Source of the DNA: an uncultured Clostridia bacterium | GTDB lineage: Bacteria > Bacillota > Clostridia > Oscillospirales > Acutalibacteraceae | Assembly (NCBI GenBank): GCA_930990065.1 | Contig: CAKNOA010000014.1 | Span: 1 to 48,782 of the forward strand | Reading direction: 5' to 3' | Length of the DNA: 48,782 nucleotides | In this document: positions 17,084-26,401 of the stretch, piece after piece | Layout of the letters: each line of letters opens with the position of its first letter | How positions within the stretch are numbered: position 1 is the first letter of the stretch | Notes under the pieces: generated by a model | Database searches by the model: none | What the model was told of the DNA's origin: nothing | The model's input: the letters and a program-made list of their open reading frames with translations, nothing else | Program-made: the position numbers and the translations under genes

Positions 17084-18178
17084 ATGGCAAACATTTTAAT
17101 CAGCCCCAGCAAATATGTGCAGGGCGCAGGTGAAATGAAAAAATTGGGCGAGTACACCAGCGTGTACGGGAAAAAAGCCCTGGTTCTGATTAGTGAAGGC
17201 GGGTACCGCCGTATTGGCGCTGAGGTGGAAGAAAGCTTTGCCAAAGCGAACATCACCCCGGTGTTCGATTACTTCCACGGGGAATGCAGCAAAACCGAAA
17301 TCAATCGCCTGCAGGGCGTGGTAAAGGAAAACGGTTGCGATGTAGTCATCGGCATTGGCGGCGGGAAAATTTTCGATACCGCCAAAGCGGTCGCCTATTA
17401 TGTAGGTACGCCGGTTCTGATTTGCCCCACCATTGCGTCGACGGATGCCCCGTGCAGCGCGCTGTCGGTGATTTATACCGATGAAGGCGTATTCGAAGAA
17501 TACCTGTTCCTGCCGGCCAACCCCAACATGGTGCTGATGGATACGGATATCATCGTAAAATCGCCGGTCCGCCTGACGGTATCCGGTATGGGTGATGCGC
17601 TGGCTACGTACTTTGAAGCACGGGCCTGCGAGAAGAGCGGCGCCACGACCTGCGCCGGTGGGCTGTGCACCATGGCGGCCATGAACCTGGCAAAATTGTG
17701 CTTTGATACCCTGATGGAAGAAGGCGTCAAAGCGAAAATCGCGTTGGATGCCGGTGCCTGCACCAAAGCGGTAGAAAAAGTGATCGAGGCCAATACCCTG
17801 CTCAGTGGGATCGGCTTTGAAAGCGGCGGCTTGGCCGGGGCCCATGCCATTCACAATGGGCTGACCGTGCTGGAAGAATGCCATGGCATGTATCACGGCG
17901 AAAAGGTGGCGTTTGGTACGCTGACGCAGCTGGTGCTGGAAAACGTACCGGCAGAAGAACTGGAAGACATCATCGGATTCTGCGTCGATGTAGGGCTGCC
18001 GGTAACGCTGGCGGAACTGGGTATTAAAGAAGTTACCGAAGAAAAGATTATGAAAGTGGCCGAAGCGGCCTGTGCGGAAAACGATACGCTGCATAATATG
18101 CCGTTCGAAGTGACGCCCAAGAGTGTGTACGACGCGATCTTGGCTGCCGATGCCTATGGCCGCGCCTATCAGGGCTAA
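17084..18178 (+). CDS. gldA: Glycerol dehydrogenase
   Basis: The 364-residue, iron-type alcohol dehydrogenase family protein oxidises glycerol to dihydroxyacetone with NAD. It has the NAD-binding GIGGGKIFDTAKA motif and the family's PTIASTDAPCSALSVIY stretch. Zinc ligands are Asp171 (GMGDALATYFEA), His254 (GAHAIHNG) and His271 (MYHGEKVAFG). Length and pattern fit GldA closely. The start at 17084 has AGGAGGAA 8 bases upstream. It has its own promoter and a strong terminator. No dihydroxyacetone kinase gene is adjacent. Confidence 0.93.
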   Translation: MANILISPSKYVQGAGEMKKLGEYTSVYGKKALVLISEGGYRRIGAEVEESFAKANITPVFDYFHGECSKTEINRLQGVVKENGCDVVIGIGGGKIFDTAKAVAYYVGTPVLICPTIASTDAPCSALSVIYTDEGVFEEYLFLPANPNMVLMDTDIIVKSPVRLTVSGMGDALATYFEARACEKSGATTCAGGLCTMAAMNLAKLCFDTLMEEGVKAKIALDAGACTKAVEKVIEANTLLSGIGFESGGLAGAHAIHNGLTVLEECHGMYHGEKVAFGTLTQLVLENVPAEELEDIIGFCVDVGLPVTLAELGIKEVTEEKIMKVAEAACAENDTLHNMPFEVTPKSVYDAILAADAYGRAYQG

Positions 18179-18203
18179 TTACCCTAAGGTTTTATCCTGT
18201 ATG

Positions 18204-18236
18204 AAAAAGCACCGTCAAACATGACGGTGCTTTTTT
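18204..18236. terminator. Bidirectional terminator between gldA and the binding protein gene
   Basis: AAAAAGCACCGTC (18204-18216) pairs with GACGGTGCTTTTT (18223-18235) around a six-base loop. T tracts exist on both strands, between convergent genes. Confidence 0.85.
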
Positions 18237-18256
18237 CTGTGTTTGAAACTCAGAAA

Positions 18257-19876
18257 TTATGATTCTTTCCCGGCCCCAATAAAATCGATACCGGCGCCAC
18301 AGGGATGGATCACGAGCCCGGTGACCGTTTCACCCGTGAGATAATACCGGTCGGTATAATAAAGGGGATAGAAAACGTACGAGTTATTTAAGTACTGTTC
18401 GGCGTTTTTCATGGCCTGCAAACTTTCGTCCCCCATGGTGGCCGAAGCCTGTTGCAGCAGCGCATCGTATTCTTTGCTCTGCAGGCCGGCCGGGTTTTTG
18501 TCGCTGTCGGAAGCAAACAGGTATAGCAGGCTCAGCGGGTCCTGATCGTCGGGGGTCAAGCTGCAGACAGCCGCCTGATAGTCCATGCTGCTGACTTTTT
18601 GGGCCAGCTCATTTTCGGGCAGGACTTTCATATTAAAATAGTTCCCCAGCCGGCCGTTCCAGACCACCAGCATTTCGTTGAGCAGCAGCTTCATGTTGTC
18701 GGTGTCGGGCCCCAGTACCGTCAAAGACGGCATAGAGGTAAGATCCAGTTCTTTTAAAACCGAGGAAAGGGTAGCGAGCACCGTGTCGTCCTGCTGGACA
18801 TAGAAATCTTCCCCGGCCAGTTCCCGATAATTTTCGCCGTTCCATGTCGCCGCGGGGGACAGGATATCGTCGGCTTGGCGGGAGTGGGCGGGTAAGTACT
18901 GCAACAGATTTTCCCGGTTCAGTGTTTTGATAAATAGGGCCCGGACGTCTTTGTGCTTTAGTACGTCGTCCTGAAGGTTCAGGCATAGCCCCCAGGTGGA
19001 ATCATCGGAAAAAGTAATCAGTTTCCCGCTGGAATCCTCCGCTTTATCGAGCTGGTTGCCTGGCAGTTCAATCACATCCACAGCCCCGTTTTCAATAGCG
19101 GCCACCGGATCACTGACATCGGCTTCCGCATTCCCTACCAGCAGATACAAAACCGACGGCAATGGTTTCTTTTCCCCCACATAGGTGGAAGAACGGCTGA
19201 GCTTTAAATGGGTGCCCTTTTCCCAGGCATACCGGTTGGAAAAGGCAAACGGCCCATTCCCCAAGGTATATTCGGCCGAAAGGCCATACCGGCCATTGGT
19301 CTCTTCAAAAAAAGATTCATGGCAGGGCATAAAGACGGCCTGGGCCGTTTTGCGCACGAAGTCTTCGTCGGGCTCGTCCATTTCCACCACCAGGCGGGTG
19401 TCACTTTCGGCAGTGACGCCAAGTTCGGTCGCCGGCAATTCCCCGGCCGCAATTTTCCGCGCATTTTTCAGCGAATATAGCGACGTAGCAGCCGGAGAAC
19501 CGGTCGATGGGTCAATCGCCCGCTGCCAGGCGAACACAAAGTCCTGGGCTGTCACCGGGTCGCCGTTGCTCCACGCTGCGTCTTCCCGCAGGGTAAACGT
19601 ATACCGGGTATAATCGGCGTTGTGTTCCCACGAAAGGGCCACGCCGGGGTAGGGGTCATTGTTGCTGTCCAGCCGGCACAGGCCCTCAAACAGGGCTTCA
19701 ATGACAATATCGGTGGATACATTGGAAGAAATCTGCGGGTCCAGGGACGTAGGTTCCTGATCCAGGTGGTACCGAAACGTGGCGTCGGCATTTTGGGGGG
19801 TATCGCTGTTTTGACAACCGGCCAGTACACCAATCAGACACAGGCACAGCAGCAAACAGACAAAACGTTTTACCAC
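18257..19876 (-). CDS. Oligopeptide ABC transporter substrate-binding lipoprotein (OppA-like, family 5)
   Basis: The 539-residue protein begins with a lipoprotein signal peptide: Lys/Arg, a Leu/Cys-rich core, and a lipobox LAGC with the acylated Cys21. Mature-part motifs (DQEPTSLDPQ, WSNGDPVTAQDFVFAWQRAIDPSTG, YTLGNGPFAF) are typical of the peptide/nickel-binding family. It should sit on the outside of the membrane and capture peptides. The GTG start at 19876 has AAAGGAGG 6 bases upstream and overlaps the last bases of the upstream zinc-ribbon gene, so translation is likely coupled. No permease or ATPase genes are nearby, so it is an orphan component or has a non-transport role. Confidence 0.9.
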   Translation of the reverse strand: MVKRFVCLLLCLCLIGVLAGCQNSDTPQNADATFRYHLDQEPTSLDPQISSNVSTDIVIEALFEGLCRLDSNNDPYPGVALSWEHNADYTRYTFTLREDAAWSNGDPVTAQDFVFAWQRAIDPSTGSPAATSLYSLKNARKIAAGELPATELGVTAESDTRLVVEMDEPDEDFVRKTAQAVFMPCHESFFEETNGRYGLSAEYTLGNGPFAFSNRYAWEKGTHLKLSRSSTYVGEKKPLPSVLYLLVGNAEADVSDPVAAIENGAVDVIELPGNQLDKAEDSSGKLITFSDDSTWGLCLNLQDDVLKHKDVRALFIKTLNRENLLQYLPAHSRQADDILSPAATWNGENYRELAGEDFYVQQDDTVLATLSSVLKELDLTSMPSLTVLGPDTDNMKLLLNEMLVVWNGRLGNYFNMKVLPENELAQKVSSMDYQAAVCSLTPDDQDPLSLLYLFASDSDKNPAGLQSKEYDALLQQASATMGDESLQAMKNAEQYLNNSYVFYPLYYTDRYYLTGETVTGLVIHPCGAGIDFIGAGKES

Positions 19877-20286
19877 AAAAATCCTCCTTTCGCACATCCG
19901 GCTTGCAGCAAGAGCATGCCCGCCTGGGGGTCATTTTGCCCCAGAATCCCCGAAAAAGCCATGCCCACGGCCACCAAAATTGCAATGGCCAGGACAACAG
20001 CGACCAGACAGCCAGCACAACTGGCTTTTTGACCGGGTGCGGCTTTCTTTTCCTTTTTTTCAGAAGGCGGGGTAGCAGGCTCTTCCCGTTTGGCCCAATC
20101 CGGCGGAGGGGTTGTGTCCTTTTTCACTTGTTTTTCGTATGCTTTGCTGCGCGCTACCGATTGTTCCCACCGATAGTCACCATATAAAGGCTCATCACAG
20201 GAGGGCGGCTGCTTTTTTCCGGCCGGGGTTCCGCAAGTCGGGCAAATTTTCCCCCGATACCGTGTTCCACAATACTGACAAATCAT
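19870..20286 (-). CDS. Zinc-ribbon protein with one transmembrane segment
   Basis: The 138-residue protein starts with a zinc ribbon (Cys3, Cys6, Cys15, Cys18; MICQYCGTRYRGKICPTCG). A charged, proline-rich linker follows (about residues 25-88), then a hydrophobic helix at about 92-114 (GCLVAVVLAIAILVAVGMAF) and a short tail. The predicted topology is a cytosolic zinc ribbon on a single membrane anchor. AAGGAG lies 5 bases before the ATG. Its stop codon overlaps the GTG of the OppA-like gene, which implies a functional pair. Function unknown; such zinc-ribbon membrane proteins are often poorly characterised. Confidence 0.7.
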   Translation of the reverse strand: MICQYCGTRYRGKICPTCGTPAGKKQPPSCDEPLYGDYRWEQSVARSKAYEKQVKKDTTPPPDWAKREEPATPPSEKKEKKAAPGQKASCAGCLVAVVLAIAILVAVGMAFSGILGQNDPQAGMLLLQAGCAKGGFLW

Positions 20287-20325
20287 AAAAACTCCTTTTT
20301 CGGTTGGGCAGCGGCAGCAAATTTC

Positions 20326-20356
20326 AAAAAACGGCGGCTATTCGCCGCCGTTTTTT
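20326..20356 (-). terminator. Terminator after glgB
   Basis: CGGCGGC (20332-20338) pairs with GCCGCCG (20344-20350), flanked by six A and six T bases, so it works on either strand. It lies just downstream of glgB. I saw no clear promoter for the zinc-ribbon gene beyond it, so partial readthrough is possible. Confidence 0.8.
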
Positions 20357-20364
20357 AAGATGCT

Positions 20365-22344
20365 TTACTGCTTGGGTGATGTCTTTTTAGCCGGCGCTTT
20401 TTTGGTGGTGCGTTTTTTCGCCGTTGCCGTTTTGGCCGTTGTTTTGGCGGCTGCCTTTTTGCGCACGGGCTTTTTCTTTTCAGGTACCCGCGTCATGGTA
20501 AAGATATGCGCACCAAAGGCGGGAACATGCACAGTAAAGGAATAATCCATGCCGTTGTGGGGCGTATCCGTGCACACAATGGGATCGCGGTTTACAACGC
20601 CGCTGCCGCCATAAATGTCTTCGTCACTGGATAGGATTTCCTTAATATCTTTAACAGGGAAGGGCAGGGCAAACCGGTATTCCGGCCGGTCCATGCCATA
20701 GGTATTCATCACAAATCCGATCACTTCGTTGCCGTGCATGCGGATATAGGAATACGTACCATCGTCCAGGTTATCGGCTTCCGTCCAACGGAAACATTCG
20801 GAATTATATTCGCCGATGTACAAAGGTTTCGACGTCGTATAAATTTCATTCAGGCGCTGCATGTACCGGTGGAACGCATCGTGCTGCGGGTACGAAAGCA
20901 GCATCCAGTCGCATTCCTGGCGTTCGTCCCATTCGCGCAGCTGCCCCAGATCGTTGCCCATGAAGTTGAGTTTTTTGCCGGGGTGGGTGTACATGTAGGC
21001 ATACAACAGCCGGGCCTGGGCAAATTTTTCTTCATATGTGCCGAAGATCTTATCCACAATGGTCTTTTTCCCGTGTACCACTTCGTCATGCGAGAACGGC
21101 AACAAGAACAGTTCCGAATAGAAATAATACATGGAAAATGTGAGCATATTGTGATGATCTTTCCGGTCATACGGGGCATAGGAAAAATATTTGAGCGTAT
21201 CGTTCATCCAGCCCAAATCCCACTTGTAGTCAAAACCCAGCCCATCGTATTTGGCCGGTACAGTCACTTTCGGGTACGACGAACTGTCTTCGGCGATCAT
21301 CATGACGCCGGGGTGACGTTCGTGGATGCCGGTATTCAGACCGCGAATAAAGGAAAGTCCTCCCATGTTCACACCGCGGTCGGAGTTGCCCATCCAGTGG
21401 ATGGCATTGCTCACGGCATCCACCCGCAGACCGTCTACATGGAACAGATCCACCCAGAAGTTGGCGGCTGATTGCAAAAACGAGCGGACTTCCTCTTTTT
21501 CAAAGTCAAAGTTGCAGCTGCCCCACTGGCTGTAGGCGATATCGTTGGCGGTGTATTCGTACAGGTGGGTCCCGTCAAAGTTGGCCAGCGCAAAGTTATC
21601 GGGCACAAAATGAATGGGTACATAGTCCATGATGACGCCGATATTGTTGCGGTGCAATTCATCGATCAGTTCCATGAGCTGCTGCGGCGTACCGTAACGG
21701 GACGTCACACTGAAAAAGCCGCTGATCATATAGCCCCAGCTGCCGTCAAACGGGTATTCAGCCAAAGGCATGAATTCCACATGGGTGTAGTGGTTTTCTT
21801 TTAAGTACACGATCAGGTTATGGGCGATTTCCGTGTAGGTGTGCCACCCCTGATCCGGCCGGTCTTTGTCGGTGTGCGGCTTCATCTGCCAGGACCCCAG
21901 ATGAATTTCATAAATGTTTAGGGGGTCGTCATGGCCCAGCCGGCGGCGGCTGATCCAGTTTTCATCCTGAAAACGGTAGTTGGAAAGGTCGCAGGTAATG
22001 GAAGCGTTTTCCGGGCGCAGCTGGCTGCGGAACGCATAGGGATCGCTGCGGAACGTGACCTGACCGTCCTGTTGGAAAATGCGGTACCGGTACATCATAC
22101 CGGTCCAGGCCTCGGGGCAGAAATATTCATATACACCGGTGGGGGTGATGCGTTCCATTTCCGCCGTGTCCCCATTCCAATTGTTCATTTCGCCCATCAG
22201 CTGTACTTTCACAGCGTGCGGAGCCCACACACGAAACACCCATCCGGGGGTATCGTTGCGTGTTTCGGGGTGTGCACCAAAGTAGTTATAGGCGGTAAAG
22301 CAGGTACCATCAAAATAATCCGAAAGCAACTGTTTGTAACTCAT
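20365..22344 (-). CDS. glgB: 1,4-alpha-glucan branching enzyme with histone-H1-like C-terminal tail
   Basis: The 659-residue GH13 enzyme introduces alpha-1,6 branches into glycogen. An N-terminal CBM48-type domain (residues about 20-110, VFRVWAPHAVKVQLMGEMN) precedes the barrel. Catalytic residues are the nucleophile Asp309 in GLRVDAVSN, the acid/base Glu352 in IAEDSSSYP, and the HD pair in FSHDEVVHG. The last 38 residues (from about 622) are almost entirely Lys, Ala, Thr, Arg and Pro, with repeated AKKT/TAKK patterns like histone H1 or AlgP tails, which is unusual for this family. GGGAGG lies about 11 bases before the ATG. The rest of the glycogen pathway is at 41429-45237, on the other strand. 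Confidence 0.95.
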   Translation of the reverse strand: MSYKQLLSDYFDGTCFTAYNYFGAHPETRNDTPGWVFRVWAPHAVKVQLMGEMNNWNGDTAEMERITPTGVYEYFCPEAWTGMMYRYRIFQQDGQVTFRSDPYAFRSQLRPENASITCDLSNYRFQDENWISRRRLGHDDPLNIYEIHLGSWQMKPHTDKDRPDQGWHTYTEIAHNLIVYLKENHYTHVEFMPLAEYPFDGSWGYMISGFFSVTSRYGTPQQLMELIDELHRNNIGVIMDYVPIHFVPDNFALANFDGTHLYEYTANDIAYSQWGSCNFDFEKEEVRSFLQSAANFWVDLFHVDGLRVDAVSNAIHWMGNSDRGVNMGGLSFIRGLNTGIHERHPGVMMIAEDSSSYPKVTVPAKYDGLGFDYKWDLGWMNDTLKYFSYAPYDRKDHHNMLTFSMYYFYSELFLLPFSHDEVVHGKKTIVDKIFGTYEEKFAQARLLYAYMYTHPGKKLNFMGNDLGQLREWDERQECDWMLLSYPQHDAFHRYMQRLNEIYTTSKPLYIGEYNSECFRWTEADNLDDGTYSYIRMHGNEVIGFVMNTYGMDRPEYRFALPFPVKDIKEILSSDEDIYGGSGVVNRDPIVCTDTPHNGMDYSFTVHVPAFGAHIFTMTRVPEKKKPVRKKAAAKTTAKTATAKKRTTKKAPAKKTSPKQ

Positions 22345-22409
22345 TTTCTCTGTTTCCTCCCTGAGATGACATCGGACAATAGCTCCGAAGTATCCAATTC
22401 CTATTTTAG

Positions 22410-22438
22410 ATTTTACCGCCGAACAGGGAAAATGTCCA
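22410..22438 (-). promoter_or_regulatory. Promoter of glgB
   Basis: On the minus strand TGGACA (22433-22438) and TAAAAT (22410-22415) are 17 bases apart, 66 bases upstream of the glgB start. Confidence 0.6.
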
Positions 22439-22482
22439 GTAATTGTTTTGTAAAATTGTTATTTTATGCATAAAAATCACAG

Positions 22483-22519
22483 AAAAAAAGGACTCGGCTG
22501 CCAAATGACAGACGAGTCC
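22483..22519 (-). terminator. Terminator after gpmI
   Basis: On the minus strand GGACTCG pairs with CGAGTCC (22513-22519 and 22490-22496), with a further inner stem, followed by seven T bases. Confidence 0.8.
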
Positions 22520-22546
22520 TTTGTATATAATGGAAAAGAAGAAAAA

Positions 22547-24061
22547 TCAGTCGGCGATGAGGCTGTGGCCGGTCATTTCTTTCGGCTGTTCCAGCCCCAT
22601 GATGTGCAGCATCGTGGGAGCCAGGTCGGCCAGACGGCCGCCTTCTTTGAGCGTGCAGGGGTACCCAACCACGCACAGCGGAACCGGGTTGGTGGTGTGT
22701 GCCGTAAAGGGTGAACCATCTTCGTCAAACATGTGATCGGCGTTGCCGTGGTCGGCGGTGATCAGTGCGGCGCCGCCCTGAGCCAGAATCGCATCGACTA
22801 CACGGCCTACGCAGGTGTCAACGGCTTCGACGGCTTTGACAGCCGCGTCAAACACGCCGGTGTGACCGACCATGTCGCAGTTAGCAAAGTTCAGGATGAT
22901 CATGTCATATTTGCCGCTTTCCACAGCTTCGACCATTTTGTCCGTCACTTCGTACGCGCTCATTTCGGGCTGCAGATCGTACGTGGCCACTTTCGGGGAA
23001 TGAACCAGAATGCGGTCTTCGCCTTCGTACTGGGTTTCCACGCCGCCGTTAAAGAAGAACGTCACATGGGCGTACTTTTCGGTTTCGGCAATGCGCAGCT
23101 GCTTCAGGCCCAGACGGCTGATATATTCGCCCAGGGTGTTGTCCAGGCTCTCTTTCTTGAAGGCCACTTCCACGTTGGGCATGGTGGCGTCATAGGGCGT
23201 CATGCACACGTAGGTCAGCGGGAAGAAACCATTTTTGCGTTCAAAACCGGTGAAGTCCGGGTCGACCAGGGTGCGGGTGATTTCACGGGCACGGTCCGGG
23301 CGGAAGTTAAAGAAGATCACGCTGTCGTTGGCCTTGATGGGCTGAGCACCATCAATGACGGTGGGAACCACAAATTCGTCGGTTACGTCGGCGTCGTAGC
23401 TATTCTGCATAGCGCACAGGCCGCAAGCTGCCTTTTCGCCTTCACCGTATACCATAGCGGCATACGCTTTTTCCACACGTTCCCAGCGGTTGTCGCGGTC
23501 CATGGCATAATACCGGCCCATCACCGTGGCAATACGGCCCACGCCGATTTCTTCCATTTTTTTCAGCAACTCGGCCACATAATCCTTCCCGGAGGTGGGG
23601 GGTACGTCGCGTCCGTCCATAAAGCAGTGGACAAACACGTTTTCAATGCCGAATTTTTTGGCCATTTCCAGCAGCCCGTACAGGTGGGTGTTGTGGCTGT
23701 GCACACCGCCGTCGCTGAGCAGGCCCATCAGGTGCAGCGCGGACCCGTTCTTCTTCACATTTTCCATGGCGTCCACAAACGCTTCGTTCTGGAAAAAGTC
23801 ACCATCCTGAATGGATTTGGTGATGCGGGTAAGTTCCTGGTACACAATGCGGCCGGCGCCAATATTGGTGTGGCCGACTTCGCTGTTGCCCATCTGGCCA
23901 TCGGGAAGGCCCACGTCCAGGCCGGAAGCACCGATCTGCGTCAGGGGGTTCTGGGCAAAAAGTTTATCCAGGTTGGGGGTTTTGGCGGCAGCAATGGCAT
24001 TCCCTTCTTTGGGGGCAATGCCGAATCCGTCCATAATCATTAGGACGAGAGGTTTTTTCAT
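22547..24061 (-). CDS. gpmI: 2,3-bisphosphoglycerate-independent phosphoglycerate mutase
   Basis: The 504-residue metalloenzyme interconverts 3- and 2-phosphoglycerate in lower glycolysis. It belongs to the alkaline phosphatase superfamily. Landmarks are Asp11 in MIMDGFG, the phosphorylated Ser60 in [28 protein letters not shown] and the metal-binding HGNADHM near the C-terminus. GGAGG lies about 8 bases before the ATG. It is the last gene of the minus-strand pgk-tpiA-gpmI series, with a hairpin both before and after it. Confidence 0.97.
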   Translation of the reverse strand: MKKPLVLMIMDGFGIAPKEGNAIAAAKTPNLDKLFAQNPLTQIGASGLDVGLPDGQMGNSEVGHTNIGAGRIVYQELTRITKSIQDGDFFQNEAFVDAMENVKKNGSALHLMGLLSDGGVHSHNTHLYGLLEMAKKFGIENVFVHCFMDGRDVPPTSGKDYVAELLKKMEEIGVGRIATVMGRYYAMDRDNRWERVEKAYAAMVYGEGEKAACGLCAMQNSYDADVTDEFVVPTVIDGAQPIKANDSVIFFNFRPDRAREITRTLVDPDFTGFERKNGFFPLTYVCMTPYDATMPNVEVAFKKESLDNTLGEYISRLGLKQLRIAETEKYAHVTFFFNGGVETQYEGEDRILVHSPKVATYDLQPEMSAYEVTDKMVEAVESGKYDMIILNFANCDMVGHTGVFDAAVKAVEAVDTCVGRVVDAILAQGGAALITADHGNADHMFDEDGSPFTAHTTNPVPLCVVGYPCTLKEGGRLADLAPTMLHIMGLEQPKEMTGHSLIAD

Positions 24062-24082
24062 AAAAAGTCCTCCATTCTCAGG

Positions 24083-24118
24083 AAAAAGGGGGGACGGCTC
24101 AGCCGCCCCCCCTTTTTT
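24083..24118 (-). terminator. Terminator-like hairpin between tpiA and gpmI
   Basis: Six G bases (24088-24093) pair with six C bases (24107-24112), with an inner CGGC/GCCG stem and flanking A and T tracts. It lies inside the glycolytic gene series. Confidence 0.75.
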
Positions 24119-24150
24119 GGGTGTCTGCTTGTGGGGGCGATCGTTTTTGA

Positions 24151-24921
24151 TCAGCCCACCGTAGCGGCTTTTACGATTTCAGCGAAATCAGCGGGTTTCA
24201 GAGAAGCGCCGCCGATCAGGCCGCCGTCTACATCCGGCTGTGCCAGCAGTTCGGCCGCATTTTTCGCGTTCATGGAACCACCGTACTGAATGGTGATGCC
24301 TTCCGCCGCTTCGGCGTCATACAGGTCACCGATGGTGGCACGGATCAGAGCGCATACTTCGTTGGCCTGTTCCGCCGTAGCCGTTTTGCCGGTGCCGATG
24401 GCCCACACGGGTTCATACGCGATGATCACGCGCTTGAGTTCTTCTTTGGAAACACCCTGCAGGTCGATCTTCGTCTGCATCGCGACAACTTCCGCCGTTA
24501 CGCCCTGTTCACGCTGTTCCAGGTATTCGCCTACGCACAGGATGACCGTCATGCCGGCATCCAAAGCGGCGCGTACGCGCTTCTGGACGGTTACATCCGT
24601 ATCGCCGAAATACGTACGGCGTTCGCTGTGGCCAATGATAACGGTCTTCACGCCCATGGACGTCAGCATGGGAGCGGAGATTTCGCCGGTGAAAGCGCCG
24701 CTTTCAGCCCAGTGGCAGTTTTCGGCACCGATCTGTACGTTGCTGCCCGCAGTGGTTTCCAGAGCGGTCTGCAGATCCACATACGGCACACAGGCGATTA
24801 CATCGCAGCCTGCGTCCTTCACCAGGGGCATAATGCCTTCCAGCAGTTCTTTCGCTTCTGCGGGGGTTTTGTTCATTTTCCAGTTGCCGGCGATAACGGC
24901 TTTTCTCTTTGCTTTATTCAT
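24151..24921 (-). CDS. tpiA: Triosephosphate isomerase
   Basis: The 256-residue TIM-barrel enzyme interconverts dihydroxyacetone phosphate and glyceraldehyde 3-phosphate. Catalytic residues are Lys15 in AGNWKMN, His98 in IIGHSERR and Glu170 in [11 protein letters not shown]. The phosphate loop motif IQYGGSM and GLIGGASL follow. I chose the ATG at 24921, preceded by GGAG; a 53-residue upstream extension in the same frame would cover the intergenic hairpin and the end of pgk. Confidence 0.97.
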   Translation of the reverse strand: MNKAKRKAVIAGNWKMNKTPAEAKELLEGIMPLVKDAGCDVIACVPYVDLQTALETTAGSNVQIGAENCHWAESGAFTGEISAPMLTSMGVKTVIIGHSERRTYFGDTDVTVQKRVRAALDAGMTVILCVGEYLEQREQGVTAEVVAMQTKIDLQGVSKEELKRVIIAYEPVWAIGTGKTATAEQANEVCALIRATIGDLYDAEAAEGITIQYGGSMNAKNAAELLAQPDVDGGLIGGASLKPADFAEIVKAATVG

Positions 24922-24970
24922 GGTTGGTTCTCCATTTCTTTTGTGATAAGTGTGATAAGGTTTGTTAGGA

Positions 24971-25004
24971 AAAAGGGCGGGAGAGAAGACCTCTCCCGCC
25001 TTTT
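24971..25004 (-). terminator. Terminator-like hairpin between pgk and tpiA
   Basis: GGCGGGAGAG (24976-24985) pairs with CTCTCCCGCC (24991-25000) around a five-base loop, flanked by A and T tracts. It is expected to reduce pgk-to-tpiA readthrough. Confidence 0.8.
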
Positions 25005-25015
25005 CGTGCCAAAAA

Positions 25016-26230
25016 TTATTTTTCGCTGATGCACTCAATGCCGGGGAGCTGTTTGCCCTCGAGGAATTCCAGGGAAGCACCGCCGCCGGTGGAGATGTGC
25101 GTCATCTTGTCACCAAAGCCCAGCTGGTTCACAGCCGCAGCGGAGTCGCCGCCGCCGATGATGGTGATGGCATCTTCGTTGGCAGCCATCGCCTTGGCCA
25201 CACCCAGGGTGCCGTTGGCCAGCTGCGGGTTTTCGGCTACGCCCATCGGGCCGTTCCATACGACGGTCTTGGCATTGGCAATTTCCTGGCTGAACAGTTC
25301 CACGGTCTTCGGGCCGATATCCAGACCCATTTCATCCGCGGGAATCTCGTCGGAGTTTACTACATTGACATCCAGTTTGGCGTCGATCGGATCGGGATAC
25401 ACTTTGGAGCAAACCGAGTCGATGGGCAGCAGCAGTTTCACGCCCTTTTCTTCGGCTTTCTTGAGCATATCGCGGCAGTAATCCACTTTGCTTTCATCCA
25501 GCAGGGACTTGCCGATCTGATGGCCCATGGCCTTCAGGAAGGTGAAGGACATGCCGCCGCCGATGATCAGCGTGTCGGCTTTATTCAGCAGGTTTTCAAT
25601 CACGTTGAGCTTGTCCGCCACTTTGGCACCGCCCAGGATGCAAACGAACGGACGCTTGGGATCTTCCACAGCGTTGCCCAGGTACTTGAGTTCTTTGCCC
25701 ATCAGGTACCCAACGGCGCTTTCTTTTACGAAAGCAGCCACGCCCACGGTGGAGCAGTGCGCACGGTGAGCCGTGCCGAAAGCATCGTTGACAAATACGT
25801 CGCACAGGGAAGCCAGTTCACGGGAGAATTCTTCGCCGTTCTTGGTTTCTTCTTTGCGGTAACGAGTGTTCTGCAGCAGCACCACATCGCCGTCGTTCAT
25901 AGCCGCCACAGCTGCTTTGGCGTTTTCACCTACCACGCAGTCGTCAGCAGCGAATTTCACGGGCACACCCAGTTTTTCCGTGAGCTTTTCGGCTACGGGA
26001 GCCAGGCTCAGTTCGGGAACGGGTTCACCCTTCGGTTTGCCCATGTGAGAGCACAGGATGACTTTGCCGCCGTCAGCGATCAGCTTTTTGATGGTGGGCA
26101 GGGCGGCGTTGATGCGGTTTTCGTCCGTGATCACACCGGCCTTCATCGGCACGTTGAAATCGCAGCGGACCAGGACCCGTTTGCCCTTTACGTTGATGTC
26201 GTCCACAGTCTTTTTGTTCAGAAGACTCAT
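25016..26230 (-). CDS. pgk: Phosphoglycerate kinase
   Basis: The 404-residue two-domain kinase makes ATP from 1,3-bisphosphoglycerate. Landmarks are VRCDFNVPM near the N-terminus, [19 protein letters not shown], the nucleotide-binding GGGDSAAAV and [14 protein letters not shown] at the end. AAGGAG lies 11 bases upstream of the ATG at 26230. A GTG four codons earlier overlaps the ribosome binding site and is rejected. It opens the glycolytic series on this strand and has its own promoter. Confidence 0.97.
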   Translation of the reverse strand: MSLLNKKTVDDINVKGKRVLVRCDFNVPMKAGVITDENRINAALPTIKKLIADGGKVILCSHMGKPKGEPVPELSLAPVAEKLTEKLGVPVKFAADDCVVGENAKAAVAAMNDGDVVLLQNTRYRKEETKNGEEFSRELASLCDVFVNDAFGTAHRAHCSTVGVAAFVKESAVGYLMGKELKYLGNAVEDPKRPFVCILGGAKVADKLNVIENLLNKADTLIIGGGMSFTFLKAMGHQIGKSLLDESKVDYCRDMLKKAEEKGVKLLLPIDSVCSKVYPDPIDAKLDVNVVNSDEIPADEMGLDIGPKTVELFSQEIANAKTVVWNGPMGVAENPQLANGTLGVAKAMAANEDAITIIGGGDSAAAVNQLGFGDKMTHISTGGGASLEFLEGKQLPGIECISEK

Positions 26231-26326
26231 GTTGCTTAACACTCCTTATCAGATATGGTTTGAAAAGAACCGGCTTTTTCACGAACCTCGCCGATCGTTA
26301 AACAGAACACAAAGTTCTCTTCGTTT

Positions 26327-26355
26327 ATTTTATACCAAATGGCATAGGGTTGCAA
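26327..26355 (-). promoter_or_regulatory. Promoter of pgk
   Basis: On the minus strand TTGCAA (26350-26355) and TAAAAT (26327-26332) are 17 bases apart, leaving a leader of about 90 bases before pgk. Confidence 0.65.
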
Positions 26356-26401
26356 GTGGTTCGGGCACGAAAGTTTGAAAACCGAAAGGGAAATCGCAGG
26401 G

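Noticed and set aside
17084-18178. gldA as part of a glycerol/dihydroxyacetone operon
   Set aside because: No dihydroxyacetone kinase, glycerol uptake or dehydratase gene is adjacent, and gldA has its own promoter and terminator.
22733-24043. Long open frames antisense to gpmI, pgk and similar genes
   Set aside because: They lie opposite unmistakable conserved enzymes, contain no recognisable motifs, and have the composition of GC-rich antisense frames.
24922-25080. Longer tpiA start
   Set aside because: The extension has no ribosome binding site, covers the pgk terminator hairpin and overlaps the end of pgk. AGNWKMN is at the normal distance from the ATG at 24921.
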